Positions 35,557-44,797 of a stretch of 64,000 nt of DNA are shown piece after piece. The stretch is from the NCBI GenBank assembly GCA_963573315.1, contig OY752144.1:2350501-2414500 (forward strand). Reading direction: 5' to 3'. This DNA comes from Entomortierella parvispora. Lineage: Eukaryota; Mortierellomycota; Mortierellomycetes; Mortierellales; Mortierellaceae. Every line of letters begins with the position of its first letter. The first letter of the stretch is position 1. Under the pieces are notes generated by a model, which ran no database searches, had not been told where the DNA came from, and was given only the letters and a program-made list of their open reading frames with translations. The translations under genes were made by a program, and so were the position numbers.

Positions 35557-36090
35557 TTACATACTGGAACTCGACTTTGTCGACAGTGCCGAGAACGAGA
35601 GTCTTTTGGAGGAGCCAGAGATATAGGAGCTAAGGCTTTTGCTAGAGATAAGTGCGGCTCCATTTTGGTAGATGGGCTGGCGTTGAAGGGACGAGATTTG
35701 GTTCTTGAACTTGGATCCGATCGTGTTCATTGCCATTGGCAGGGATGAGACAGGGGAGGTTGCTTGCTGTTGAGAGCGGTAGTGGGCTTTGATACAGTCT
35801 TGACAGATGCGTTGGACGTATCCAATACCGAAGCAGTCGTCGCACTCCTTGCGTCCATCAAAGCAGAAGATGCAGGAGGAAGACGAAGAGCCAGAGGAGG
35901 AATTGCACATGTTGCAGGCGATTGAACCTCGGGTGCATTTGTTGCAGTGATCGGTCAAAAAGCCCTTGGAACACTCTCGATGTCCTTTGGAGACACAGGG
36001 CTTAACCTGCAAGGACTCGAGCGTCTTGGAGTAACACTGGTGAGCGTTGGGGGCGGAGGTGGAGATGGTGGAGATGGTAGTAGAGACCAT
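35557..36090 (-). CDS. Cysteine-rich protein with DnaJ-like zinc motifs, 177 aa
   Basis: The start is the ATG at 36090, chosen because a TATA box lies at 36235-36243 on the minus strand, about 145 bp ahead; the frame itself is open to 36429. The protein has a Thr/Ser-rich start, then a central region dense in Cys: CYSKTLE, CVSKGHREC, CNKCTRGSIACNMC, CIFCFDGRKECDDCFGIGYV and ICQDC. The spacing of CxxC pairs resembles, but does not match exactly, the zinc-binding domain of DnaJ. The C-terminal 60 residues are Ser-rich and basic. No membrane segment is visible. It may be a zinc-binding chaperone-like protein; the function is unknown. Confidence 0.68.
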   Translation of the reverse strand: MVSTTISTISTSAPNAHQCYSKTLESLQVKPCVSKGHRECSKGFLTDHCNKCTRGSIACNMCNSSSGSSSSSCIFCFDGRKECDDCFGIGYVQRICQDCIKAHYRSQQQATSPVSSLPMAMNTIGSKFKNQISSLQRQPIYQNGAALISSKSLSSYISGSSKRLSFSALSTKSSSSM

Positions 36091-36234
36091 TGCTGTAGTA
36101 GGAGTTGCTGTGGGTGTTACAAAGGTGGGTGTGGGTTCAGTTGAGCGGTGGGTTGTCAGTTGTTTTTCGGCAAGAGGGCTAGAGTTGGTTTTCCTTGAAG
36201 ATGAGAGATTTCTTTCACTGGGGGAGGTCCGACC

Positions 36235-36243
36235 TTTTATATA
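36235..36243 (-). promoter_or_regulatory. TATA box of the Cys-rich gene
   Basis: On the minus strand the sequence reads TATATAAAAG, a strong TATA element about 145 bp upstream of the chosen ATG at 36090. It supports that start rather than the longer frame to 36429. Confidence 0.6.
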
Positions 36244-38143
36244 CACATCCGACCCTTGTTGATCGGTCAGTTTGACACGCACAAACCAAGATATTTCGAG
36301 AGCCGAGGATCGGAGTCGTTGTTGGCTTGTGCCCCTGCTGTTGTTAGGTCGCACGCAGGATGAATCTTTCAGCCGCGACGCACAGGGACTGCGCCAAGAA
36401 AATCGAAGGGTGTACCACGGCTTGGCCACAGGCCGACCCCTGGCAATTTGGCTTCCAGCGCGTGTAACTGCTTTAAGGTTTGGTCAAACTCTTTTTTTTG
36501 TTCTCCATTCTCCATGTAAACAAGTTTTTCTTGGCATCGCCAAGCTGCCAAGGCATTCTTGCCTGTCGCCCAGACGACAGGAATATTGGGAACAATTGGT
36601 AGTCTAATAAAAGTTGGCCCTGTTTGTTTATTTGTTGTTCTTAGCTCTGCACTTCCTCCATGACGTGGGTGCGTGGTGGTGCGTGGCTCGCCATTGTTTT
36701 GTCTCCCAAATGAGGACTTTTCGGCGGACCATGAACTTGATCTCTGAATGACAAACAAGTGCGTCAATTTACAACTCGCCCGGCGGGCCGACAGCAGACT
36801 TTTAACCGTTCCACCGAGAGTTGATTTCTCTTTTCGTCCAGAATTGTCCGTTTGCCGTTTGCGGAAATCCACGTTCCTGATGCACAGCATCCGTTGTCCG
36901 ATCGTTTCTTTTGTTTCATGGACACGAGCCAACTAACATGTCATTGTGGTCATCTCTCCGGAAGTTTGAAGCTTAAAGGCAGGGACGCCTTCCTGCCTCC
37001 CGCGATCCGCCGCCCATTGTCACCAACGGAATTTTCCGACATGTTTCCTGGATGTTCTATAAAATGTGCCATACACCATTGCTTTTGCTTCTCTTCAGAG
37101 ATTACTATGAAAAGGTATGCCGCATGTCTGAACGTGGACGATGGAAACATGTAACCTGTATGATCTTCTTGAGTCACTCAGCCGCAATTCTAGCATTCTA
37201 TGAGCTTGGAACCTGCTGAGTATTCGATGGAAAGAGGACACTGGATAAAGAGATCATATCATGCCACGCGCACAGCTTCTCTAGCTTTTCCTCTCCTCTC
37301 GAGATGGATTTCTAATCTTTGTCTCCCCGTGAAAATACGATTTAAAGCATTTAGAACAATCTAGAGTCGCGTTTCAACATTGTGAACTCGAGACAACTGA
37401 CACACAACATGGCAGTTTCCGCATAGCAGCAAAATGTTGTAACTGTTGCGTCAACAGCTGTAGCCGGCGCACAAGCACGAGCAGTGCATCCAACTTTCAG
37501 TTCCATCTTAGACAAGGAATTCGTATCCTCCAATGACCTCCTTTACCAATTCGTTACTTTCAGGGGTCTGCCAAAGCATTGTCCCAAGTCTATTCTTGAG
37601 ATCCGTTAACTAACCTCGTTTTTTTTTAAAAAAAAAATACCGAGCTTTCGGTGCAGATGGACCACTGAATCCGCTCCTCTTGGAACTAAAATCAGGAGTT
37701 CAGGGAATGTTCTGATTTCTGCGGAATGATTGGTGGAACAAGCCGATAGTACCGCAAACTTCAAGCGATGATAGAGTGCCAATACTCGCAATCCTCATAT
37801 TGCGAGAAATAGCAAAATGGCTCCGAGGGACATATTCAAAGTGTCTATTTGGTAAGAAGCAGATTCAGGAAGCGAGATCTCACGGTTTTGACCGGCTCGG
37901 CCGCGCGGAGAGAAAGAGTTTTGACGCTCAGAGAGCTGTACGTTGCCCTAGCGGCAAATTGGAAGCTCAACGCAGGTGTGTGTCTTGGCAGTCGCGTCTA
38001 TCGGAGAGAAAGAGAGACATGGACTTGCGGAGAGCAACGGTTGAGTCGTATCGAAAGTTCACAGTGCAGTTGCCCCTACATGAAAATCCATATCCTCGGG
38101 CAAGTCATGCAAATCAATTCTCAGTTCTAGGCGGAACGTTGGT
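36244..38143. other. 1.9-kb intergenic region
   Basis: This lies between the promoter of the Cys-rich gene (-) and that of the FAD oxidase (+). Short frames on both strands overlap one another and show no motif. A T8A9 palindrome-like tract sits at 37620-37638. No gene is seen. Confidence 0.5.
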
Positions 38144-38149
38144 TATAAA
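38144..38149 (+). promoter_or_regulatory. TATA box of the FAD oxidase gene
   Basis: GGTTATAAAGTG lies about 50 bp ahead of the ATG at 38198, a plausible TATA element and short leader. Confidence 0.55.
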
Positions 38150-38197
38150 GTGAGAAAAAACAGAGGGAGCCATCTCTTTACTCAACGGATCACCAAG

Positions 38198-39982
38198 ATG
38201 CTACTCTTCCAAATCTCCCCACTTTCGTCGATCGCTGTACTAGCTGTTGGTGCGCTTTTCTCTTCGTACACCACATTTGCGTCCCCGAATGGCGGCCACG
38301 ATGTACTTTGTCGGTGTCTCCCCGACCAACCCTGCTGGCCGTCTTCATCAGTTTGGTCAGCGCTCAAAGAGTCTGTCAAGGGAAACTTGATTACCACCTT
38401 CCCTCTTGCCCGCGAGTGCCATGACCCTTATTACGACGAGTCCAAGTGCGAAGCAATCAAGAAGGGCTATTACGAAGAAACTTATCGTAGACACGAGCCT
38501 GGAGCTTTGCTTCAATCAAACTGGGAGACCTTTCAAGGCCGAGGCTGCCTGGGCACTAATAGGACCACGCCGTGTTTTCAGGGTTCAGTCCCCATCTATA
38601 CTATCAAAGCACAGGGCATTGCAGATGTTCAAGAAACTGTCCGATTCGCAACCAAGTACAATATCCGCCTTGTCATCAAAAACACTGGCCATGACTTTAT
38701 GGGTCGCAGCACCGCACCGTCATCAGTCAGTTTGTGGACCACTGACATGAATGACATCAAGGTAACCGACGCGTTCGAGGCTGAAGGTGCTCCCGAAGGT
38801 ACGACAAAAGAGCCGGCCGTTATCCTTGGGCCTGGAGCTATATGGGGAGATGTTTACAGGATCGTTGACCAGCACAAACGAGTGGTGGTTGGTGGAGACT
38901 ATCGCTTCGTGGGAGCTGTCGGTGGTTTCTGTCTCGGAGGTGGTCATGGACCCCTCTCAGCTCGTCATGGCCTTTGCGCGGACAACGTCCTCCAGTACAA
39001 AGTGGTCACATCGGATGGGCAAGTGCTTGTAGCCAATAGTCACCAGAACCAAGATATCTTCTGGGCCCTTCGGGGAGGGGCTCCCGGTTTTGCAGTGGTT
39101 GTCGAGGCCGTGTACCGCACTCATCCAGCTCTCAAGAACATCAATTACGCACAAGCCACGATCGTCTCTGAGAACCCCGAAAGTATGTTCAAGGTCCTTC
39201 GCGACTTTTACTCTCGTCATGCAAAGTGGTCCGAAGAGGGATGGTCCGGCTACGCAGCTGTTAAAAACGGTTGGCTCGTGGTTCAATACCTTCTCCCTGA
39301 CGCTACAGTGGAACGCGCTGAAGACAGTATAAAGCCCTTCCTGGACTATGCGAGCTCGTTCTCGGATGTTGGCGTCGTCAATGCCACCATCGACCAGTAT
39401 CCTACATTCTATGCCTTGTTCCTGGCGCGAGACGACCCAGCGTTTGGAGAGAGAATAGTCGGTATCAACGCTCTCTTGGGTTCACGTCTGGCCCCCAAGA
39501 CCATGTTTGAGTCTGACCATGGCGTTGGTCTTTTGTCTTTGACGCTGGCCAAGATACAAGAAGAACTGATAAAGATCTGGTCTGGGGCTCCGTTCCTGCT
39601 CGAGTTTGTCGCTGGCGGTCAGGTATCCAAAGGCAACTCACAGGAGACCTCTGTCCTGCCTGCATGGCGGGACTCCCTGGTCCTCTTTATTGGCGCCATC
39701 GAGTGGGAGGATGACACGCCTTATGAGACTCAGCTCGAGAATCAACGTCGGCTAACCAAGAGCTTTGGCCGTCTTCGTGAGATAACCCCCGGAGGTGGAA
39801 CATACGCAAATGAGGCCGACCCTAACGAGCCCGACTGGCAAAAGTCGTTTTTCGGATCCAACTATCCCCGACTTCGCGCCATTCATGAAACATACGATCC
39901 TCATGGTCTTTTCATCTGCCGTCGATGTGTCGGCAGTGAAGACTGGGATGATGACCTTATGTGTCGCAAACATAGTCTCTAG
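38198..39982 (+). CDS. Secreted FAD-binding oxidoreductase (berberine-bridge type), 594 aa
   Basis: The ATG at 38198 starts a single-exon gene. Residues 1-30 form a signal peptide (MLLFQISPLSSIAVLAVGAL). A Cys-containing linker follows, then the PCMH-type FAD domain: SVPIYTIKAQGIADVQETVR, LVIKNTGHDFMGRS, and VGAVGGFCLGGGHGPLSARH. The His in NTGHD is the family's usual covalent FAD site. The second attachment, a Cys before the VG.GG motif, is not present: the sequence reads GGDYRFVGAVGG. The C-terminus has the BBE-type ending TYDPHGLFICRRCVGSEDW. Such enzymes oxidise sugars, alcohols or secondary metabolites outside the cell. Neighbours give no pathway hint and the substrate is unknown. Confidence 0.88.
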   Translation: MLLFQISPLSSIAVLAVGALFSSYTTFASPNGGHDVLCRCLPDQPCWPSSSVWSALKESVKGNLITTFPLARECHDPYYDESKCEAIKKGYYEETYRRHEPGALLQSNWETFQGRGCLGTNRTTPCFQGSVPIYTIKAQGIADVQETVRFATKYNIRLVIKNTGHDFMGRSTAPSSVSLWTTDMNDIKVTDAFEAEGAPEGTTKEPAVILGPGAIWGDVYRIVDQHKRVVVGGDYRFVGAVGGFCLGGGHGPLSARHGLCADNVLQYKVVTSDGQVLVANSHQNQDIFWALRGGAPGFAVVVEAVYRTHPALKNINYAQATIVSENPESMFKVLRDFYSRHAKWSEEGWSGYAAVKNGWLVVQYLLPDATVERAEDSIKPFLDYASSFSDVGVVNATIDQYPTFYALFLARDDPAFGERIVGINALLGSRLAPKTMFESDHGVGLLSLTLAKIQEELIKIWSGAPFLLEFVAGGQVSKGNSQETSVLPAWRDSLVLFIGAIEWEDDTPYETQLENQRRLTKSFGRLREITPGGGTYANEADPNEPDWQKSFFGSNYPRLRAIHETYDPHGLFICRRCVGSEDWDDDLMCRKHSL

Positions 39983-40212
39983 AAACTAGCTTGACTAAGA
40001 TCAATAACATCCGCGTAATCGTTTTTTTTTTCAGGCACTAAAGTGAACTATGAGTAGATTGGGCTCTGCATTTGGTTCACACCTTTGATGATAGCAATCA
40101 TTACCTCTCTTGTCTCTTCCTCCTTATGAATCTATACTTCTCCCTAATACATTTCCATTGTAAACATGAACATCATTTTTTTTTATTTGAGAGAGGGGTG
40201 AAGGGTAACAAC

Positions 40213-41476
40213 CTAGAGTGCCTCAGCAAGTTCTCCTTGAGAAGGCTTGACTGGACTGGGAAATGAACGCATGTGGTACTCCTCCACACAGGAGTCGACA
40301 GTAAGTTGAGTCTCAAGCTGGCTCTTTTCAGACGAGATTGACTTGTTTTGTCGGCCACCGCCACCGATGGTTTGGGTTCCGATAACGTTCTTACCTCCTC
40401 CACCTCCTCCTGGTAAGGTCGTATCCATCTTTACGCTTGCACGTGAAGTCACCCAGTGGATCGTGATCGCGTTCAACGTCACGTCTGCCGTACAACTGGA
40501 CAAACACATCAAACCTCGCTCCCTTCCTTGGAAATAAGCGAGCGTGAAGATGTTGCAGGAACTCAAGAGCAAGGCCACCAAGGCCCCAATCAGCGTCTTC
40601 CTGGCCACATCTCGGAGTCGACTCTTGGACGGGCCAGAGATATTGGAGTTGGAGCTCATCAATGGACGGATGAACAGTGTCGTTAACCAGGTGGAGAGAA
40701 ACAAATCGTAGAGAATCAATGGCAGTGCAGACTCGCGTAAAAGACCAATACGGCAAATGCCATCAGGGTCGATTGTCGCAGCTCTGTATTTCACCATCAA
40801 GACTACGACGATAACGTAGGGGCTCATCAGAGCCATGTTCACGCGGTAAAGCTTGGAAGGATGAAGTGACGGGCGAAAAGAATGAAGTCAGAACCGAACA
40901 ATGAAAAAGTACTCTTGCGCCGTACTTTCTCACCCCACCGAACGCGCAGTTATTGCGCTGTGCATGACATGCATGATATGCATGAATTCCCCTTCTACCA
41001 AGATGAAAAAATCGTCCGTTCGCGACTTACCCAAAACTGTTTACGCGTCTGGCCAGTGGCCGTGACAACATAGACCTTCTCCATCAAGAAAAGGTAAATG
41101 ATGATCTTGGAGGCCGCGTAGAGAACAATGCAGGTCAAGATTGACATTGAGCACGATGTAAAGTTGAAGTCATTGGTCTGGACTAACTGGGCTGAAATGA
41201 ACGAAAAGGTCCATGACACCAGAAAGAGGGCAATGACAAGGCCTCGAGCGTAATTGATCGAAGCCATTTTTGTGCCCGCAGTCTTGCGACCAAAGAGTAG
41301 CGACATTACAGTAATACAGCCTAGCGAGACCATGAGGGACAAAGTCTCTATGGACGATTTTGAGCGTACGGTTAGACCGGGGGGACAGTAAGCAACGCGA
41401 CAGGCTATTTTGTTTTAATACCTTCGAGGTCAGGCGTGAGCAGCGATATGTCCTCGGGAGCAAATGTAGCAGACAT
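40213..41476 (-). CDS. Multi-pass membrane protein, 3 exons, 336 aa
   Basis: Exons 41476-41422, 41347-41031 and 40851-40213 join in phase. The product starts MSATFAPEDISLLTPDLEE and then has at least six or seven hydrophobic segments: LSLMVSLGCITVMSLLFG, ARGLVIALFLVSWTFSFIS, SILTCIVLYAASKIIIYLFL, NMALMSPYVIVVVLMVKY, LPLILYDLFLSTWLTTLF, LIGALVALLLSSCNIFTLAY and a weaker seventh. An external-looking loop holds NDFNFTSC with a potential N-glycan. The tail of about 90 residues is Gly/Ser-rich with a run of seven Gly. The topology would fit a seven-helix receptor-like protein, but no GPCR signature is visible. I do not recognise the family. Confidence 0.75.
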
Positions 41477-42167
41477 TTTGATGTGGACGGATAGAAGGGC
41501 AAAGGGGAAGGATAGAAGGGGGTGCGAGGAAAGAGGGTCTACTGCCCAATCCAATTACGCAGGGGAGGTGACGGGTGTGTTACTTGTTTTTTCAACAGTC
41601 AAAGTGAGGCGAAGAATGTGAGCGGATGAGAATCGTGTTGCGAGCGAGGAGTGTCTTTGGTGAAAGGAATTGAGATGTGGAGCGAAAATAAGAAAGGAAG
41701 AAAGGAGGAGAGCTGATAGTCGGAGGATGATGAGGGGTTCAATTGAAATGAAGAAGGAACTGGAGAGATTCGTTGGTCGCTAAGATCTCTCCTTCTAAAA
41801 TCTCGGGGCAAGACCATTGCTTTTAAAGGCTTCCATGGTGCAAGAGTCGATCCCCTCGCCTTGATCTGGGTGAGCCATGGAGGGTTAATCGGTGCTTTTT
41901 TTATCTATTCGTCATGGAATCAATTTCTGCATCAAGGGCACATCGCAATTGGAGGACATTCGTCAATCAAGTGGAGGGCGTTGGTAGGGAGATTGCTTTT
42001 TGTCTATGCTCAGGTGTGGAGGTGCGAGCATGGACCATGGCCCAGCCCTCTGCTCATCGATCAAGTGCACCGTCGCGCGCCAAGTCAATCGAACCCTGAC
42101 CAGGTGTACTTTTTCATGCGTCGAACGAAATTACATTTCTTCTTCGATAACCCCTCTCTCCCCCCTG

Positions 42168-42223
42168 TTTTTTTTTTTTTTTGTTGTTGTTGTTGTGGTG
42201 GTGGTGGAGGAGGAGGAGGAGGT
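42168..42223. repeat. Compound microsatellite T15-(GTT)n-(GTG)n-(GAG)n
   Basis: A run of about 15 T passes directly into about five GTT, four GTG/GGT and five GAG/AGG units. The three trinucleotide blocks differ by single substitutions, as if one block had mutated and expanded into the next. Confidence 0.85.
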
Positions 42224-42553
42224 GTTGCCGATTTCTAACGGGCAGATTTCGAGATGCGGGATGTCAAAGATAGGTCCTCAAATCAATGAGCTCACCTTTC
42301 CGACGACTCTTGAGCAACACAACCTTCATGGCCAATCCCATGGACTTTTGATTCGTCCAGCACCCCAATTTTTTTTTCGTCCAGTGTGCTTCTTTGGCTC
42401 TCCTGTGTCCCTTCCTTCCCCCCTGGAAACGTGCAAAAATGTTTATTCCTGATACTTCCCCCTGGATACACAAACACCACCTCCGTGCATTTTGCATTGG
42501 ACATGCAAAAAGGTTGGTTGGTAGCTGCCCTTCCGCCCCTGACTCTTTTGTGT

Positions 42554-42577
42554 GGGGGGGGGGGGGGGGAGGGGGGG
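42554..42577. repeat. G-tract (G16 A G7)
   Basis: Sixteen G, one A and seven G in a row on the plus strand, in intergenic DNA. It could form G-quadruplex or be a length-variable site. Confidence 0.85.
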
Positions 42578-43117
42578 TCAAGACTCGTGGCCGCGCGTAC
42601 GACAATTTTCTTTATAGACTACGAGTCCAAATTTGCATTATCCCTCAACGGCCAGCAATCCCTTCTCCCAAATCGAGAAGAGGCTCCCTAGGCTCCCTAG
42701 GCTGAGAAAGCACAGAGGAGGCTGACAAACTCAAGGTGTATTGGACACCTAACAAAGTCATCGAAGACAATGTCGAAAACTACACCACAGGCAGAGAAAG
42801 AACTGTCCAACTTGGAATTCTTTTTGTTTAGGGTACTCTCCAGTTGTTTCCTCTTCTGCTCGGTGCAGCAGTTCGTTGTGGGCGACGCAGTGGAAGACAC
42901 AAAGTAGTGGCAGAAGTCGTTTTGTGAAAAGAAGACAACAGCCAAATTTCGCCAAATTTCGCGTCTGTCCGCGGCTCATATGTACATGAAACCACGACAT
43001 AATCAGTCCTGCTTGATGGTAACGATAACTACGGAGGACAAGACACTGATTAGTGGGGTGCTAAATGTGGGCCACAAGCAAGGTATAGAGCAATGTGTGC
43101 ATCAAAAAGAGCGTGGC

Positions 43118-43614
43118 TGGCGGACGAGGAAGGGGCAGAGGCAGCACACGAATCAACTCTGCCGTGGCGAAATGCAAACCCGGAGGAGACCTCAATACGG
43201 TATTCGCAGAGTGAATCGAGGCATAGTGCTGCATTTGCTCCTTCCCTGCTCTGCTGCTGTGGCGCTCCGATTCAGCTCTGCCGTGGCGAAATGCAACCCC
43301 GGAGAGATCTCAACGGTGATCGCAGAGTGAATCGGTGGGTGCAGCACTGCATCAACACAGCGAGTCTGGGAAGGCGATGGCGGACAAGGAAGGAACAGAG
43401 GTAGCACACGAATCAACTCTGCCGTGGCGAAATGCAAACCCGGAGGAGACCTCAATACGGTATTCGCAGAGTGAAACGAGGCATAGTGATGCATTTGCTC
43501 CTTCCCTGCTCTGCTGATGTGGCGCTCCGATTCAGCTCTGCCGTGGCGAAATGCAACCCCGGAGAGATCTCAACACTGATCGCAGAGTGTATCGGTGGGT
43601 GCAGCACTGCATGT
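43118..43614. repeat. 260-bp tandem duplication with nested hairpin units
   Basis: A segment starting TGGCGGAC at 43118 is repeated at 43378 with a few percent divergence; the second copy ends about 43614. Each 260-bp copy holds two related 65-68-bp units, at 43150-43217, 43269-43333, 43410-43477 and 43529-43593. Each unit begins GA(A/T)TCA(A/G)CTCTGC and ends GCAGAGTGAATC or a near copy, so the ends are imperfect inverted repeats. All contain the shared core CCGTGGCGAAATGCAA. Open frames across this region are just translations of the repeat. This looks like a small hairpin element, MITE-like or satellite-like, in nested duplication. Confidence 0.85.
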
Positions 43615-43976
43615 GTAATAGAGCGACTAACACTAAAAAAAAAAAGTGACGTCACAGGAGCCGTTTTGCTCTGGTTTACAGCTCAGCCTAAACTCGTACA
43701 AATGAATAAAATCATGAGAATAAATTAGTTCACTATACGAAGGTTAGTGATAATACAGCAAATTATTGTATCTCTTTACCTGAGTCTTGGGATAAGACCC
43801 AGCACTTTTTGTAACTGATTTTTCAACAGCAGGAAAAGTGATAGGTTTGAATGTCAGGCAAGACTCTTTCAACGACCATGGCTGTCGGAAAAAGGAGGGG
43901 CATAGAAACACATGTAAACACTTACATCGGGTAGCAACCTTCCGGGGTGCTTATATGGTTCTTGGTACGGACGGAT

Positions 43977-44378
43977 TCAGCTGGTGCGGCATTCGGGCAG
44001 GCTAGACGCCATCGCATTTTCTACATTTTCTAGAGTCTGTTCAAACATATCAAACATATCTCTAATTTTCTCCAAACGAGTGTGGAGGTACTCGGCGGCT
44101 TGCAAAGCCAGTGCAGGGTCACCCGCGGGCGTATTGCCTGCGTCGGCCCCAGGAGGGCAGAACTTTGCCGGTCTCGCTCGGCCCAGTATGAACTGAAGAC
44201 AGATGTACGCGATATTCTCCGATCCAACCACATCCCGATCAAAGTACTGTTTGCAATTTGTACAATACTTCGATCGCCGTTCTCCATACTGCAGGAACGC
44301 GTCGCAATTTTGGCGGAGGCACTTTGCGCTGGTGTAGTACTCATCCACAGCCACAATAATGTATCCAAGCCGCCTAGC
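43977..44378 (-). pseudogene. Fanzor/TnpB-like nuclease relic: C-terminal RuvC and zinc ribbon only
   Basis: A minus-strand frame of about 133 codons starts just after an in-frame TAG, which may also be a splice acceptor (ATATAG at 44384-44379), and ends at 43977. Near its start it reads LGYIIVAVDEYYTSAKC, followed by NCDAFLQYGERRSKYCTNC and FDRDVVGSENIAYICLQ. This order matches the C-terminus of TnpB and its eukaryotic relatives, the Fanzor proteins: a RuvC-II Glu in (V)(D/N)EYxTS, a zinc ribbon with two Cys pairs (here CX4C and CX2C), and a RuvC-III Asp in DRDxxxxxNI. The tail of about 65 residues is unremarkable. The N-terminal domains and RuvC-I Asp are missing; nothing upstream to 44797 resembles them. 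I read it as a truncated, inactive copy, unless distant exons exist. Confidence 0.6.
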
Positions 44379-44797
44379 CTATATCACAACGATGTGGAAA
44401 AGAAATGTCAAGCTGATGACAATACTGTAAAACAACAACAACATTGGAAAAGGAGAACATGAATCAGACCTGGACTGTGGTGCGAGAGCCAAAATAACAA
44501 CCAGGGGGAGTCGTCGACCCAACAACACAGGAGCAGGGGAGATGCAGGATCTGAAATCCCAAGCCTTTCTCTGCTCTCACCTGCCCTGACCTCAGCCCTC
44601 ATCAAAGTCCCTGTGCGCGGCCGATCGGGAACGGATCTTTCTTTCCTCATTTTATTTTTGTTCCGGGATGCGGAGGCGGCGCCACCAAACCAAAAGTGTT
44701 TAACTGTACCCCACATTGGGGACGCGTAGACTAGCGGATCGTTTTTTTGCACAGACGGGTATATTATTTTCTCTCGTAGTTTGCGCCTCATTCCCTC
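44379..44797. other. Region upstream of the nuclease relic
   Basis: About 420 bp between the relic and the end of the pirin gene. A minus-strand frame of 127 codons crosses it (44408-44791) but shows no family motif. A branch-point-like CTTGAC and pyrimidine stretch precede the ATATAG at 44379, so an intron is possible, but no matching upstream exon was found. Confidence 0.45.

Larger units (their letters stand above)
41477..43117. other. Intergenic, repeat-rich, no gene
   Basis: This stretch holds the upstream region of the membrane-protein gene, a compound microsatellite at 42168 and a G-tract at 42554. Frames such as those at 42000-42700 are simply translations of these repeats. A short direct duplication GGCTCCCTA occurs at about 42683-42702. 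Confidence 0.5.

Noticed and set aside
36369-36932. 187-codon minus-strand frame upstream of the Cys-rich gene
   Set aside because: No motif, no splice-compatible partner, and it lies upstream of the TATA box that fits the Cys-rich gene.
42980-43728. Several overlapping frames of 60-116 codons on both strands
   Set aside because: They are translations of the 260-bp tandem repeat and its units, repeated with it; no independent coding evidence.
44408-44791. 127-codon minus-strand frame as a possible upstream exon of the Fanzor-like relic
   Set aside because: Right strand and position, but its translation shows none of the N-terminal or RuvC-I features and no convincing donor joins it in phase.
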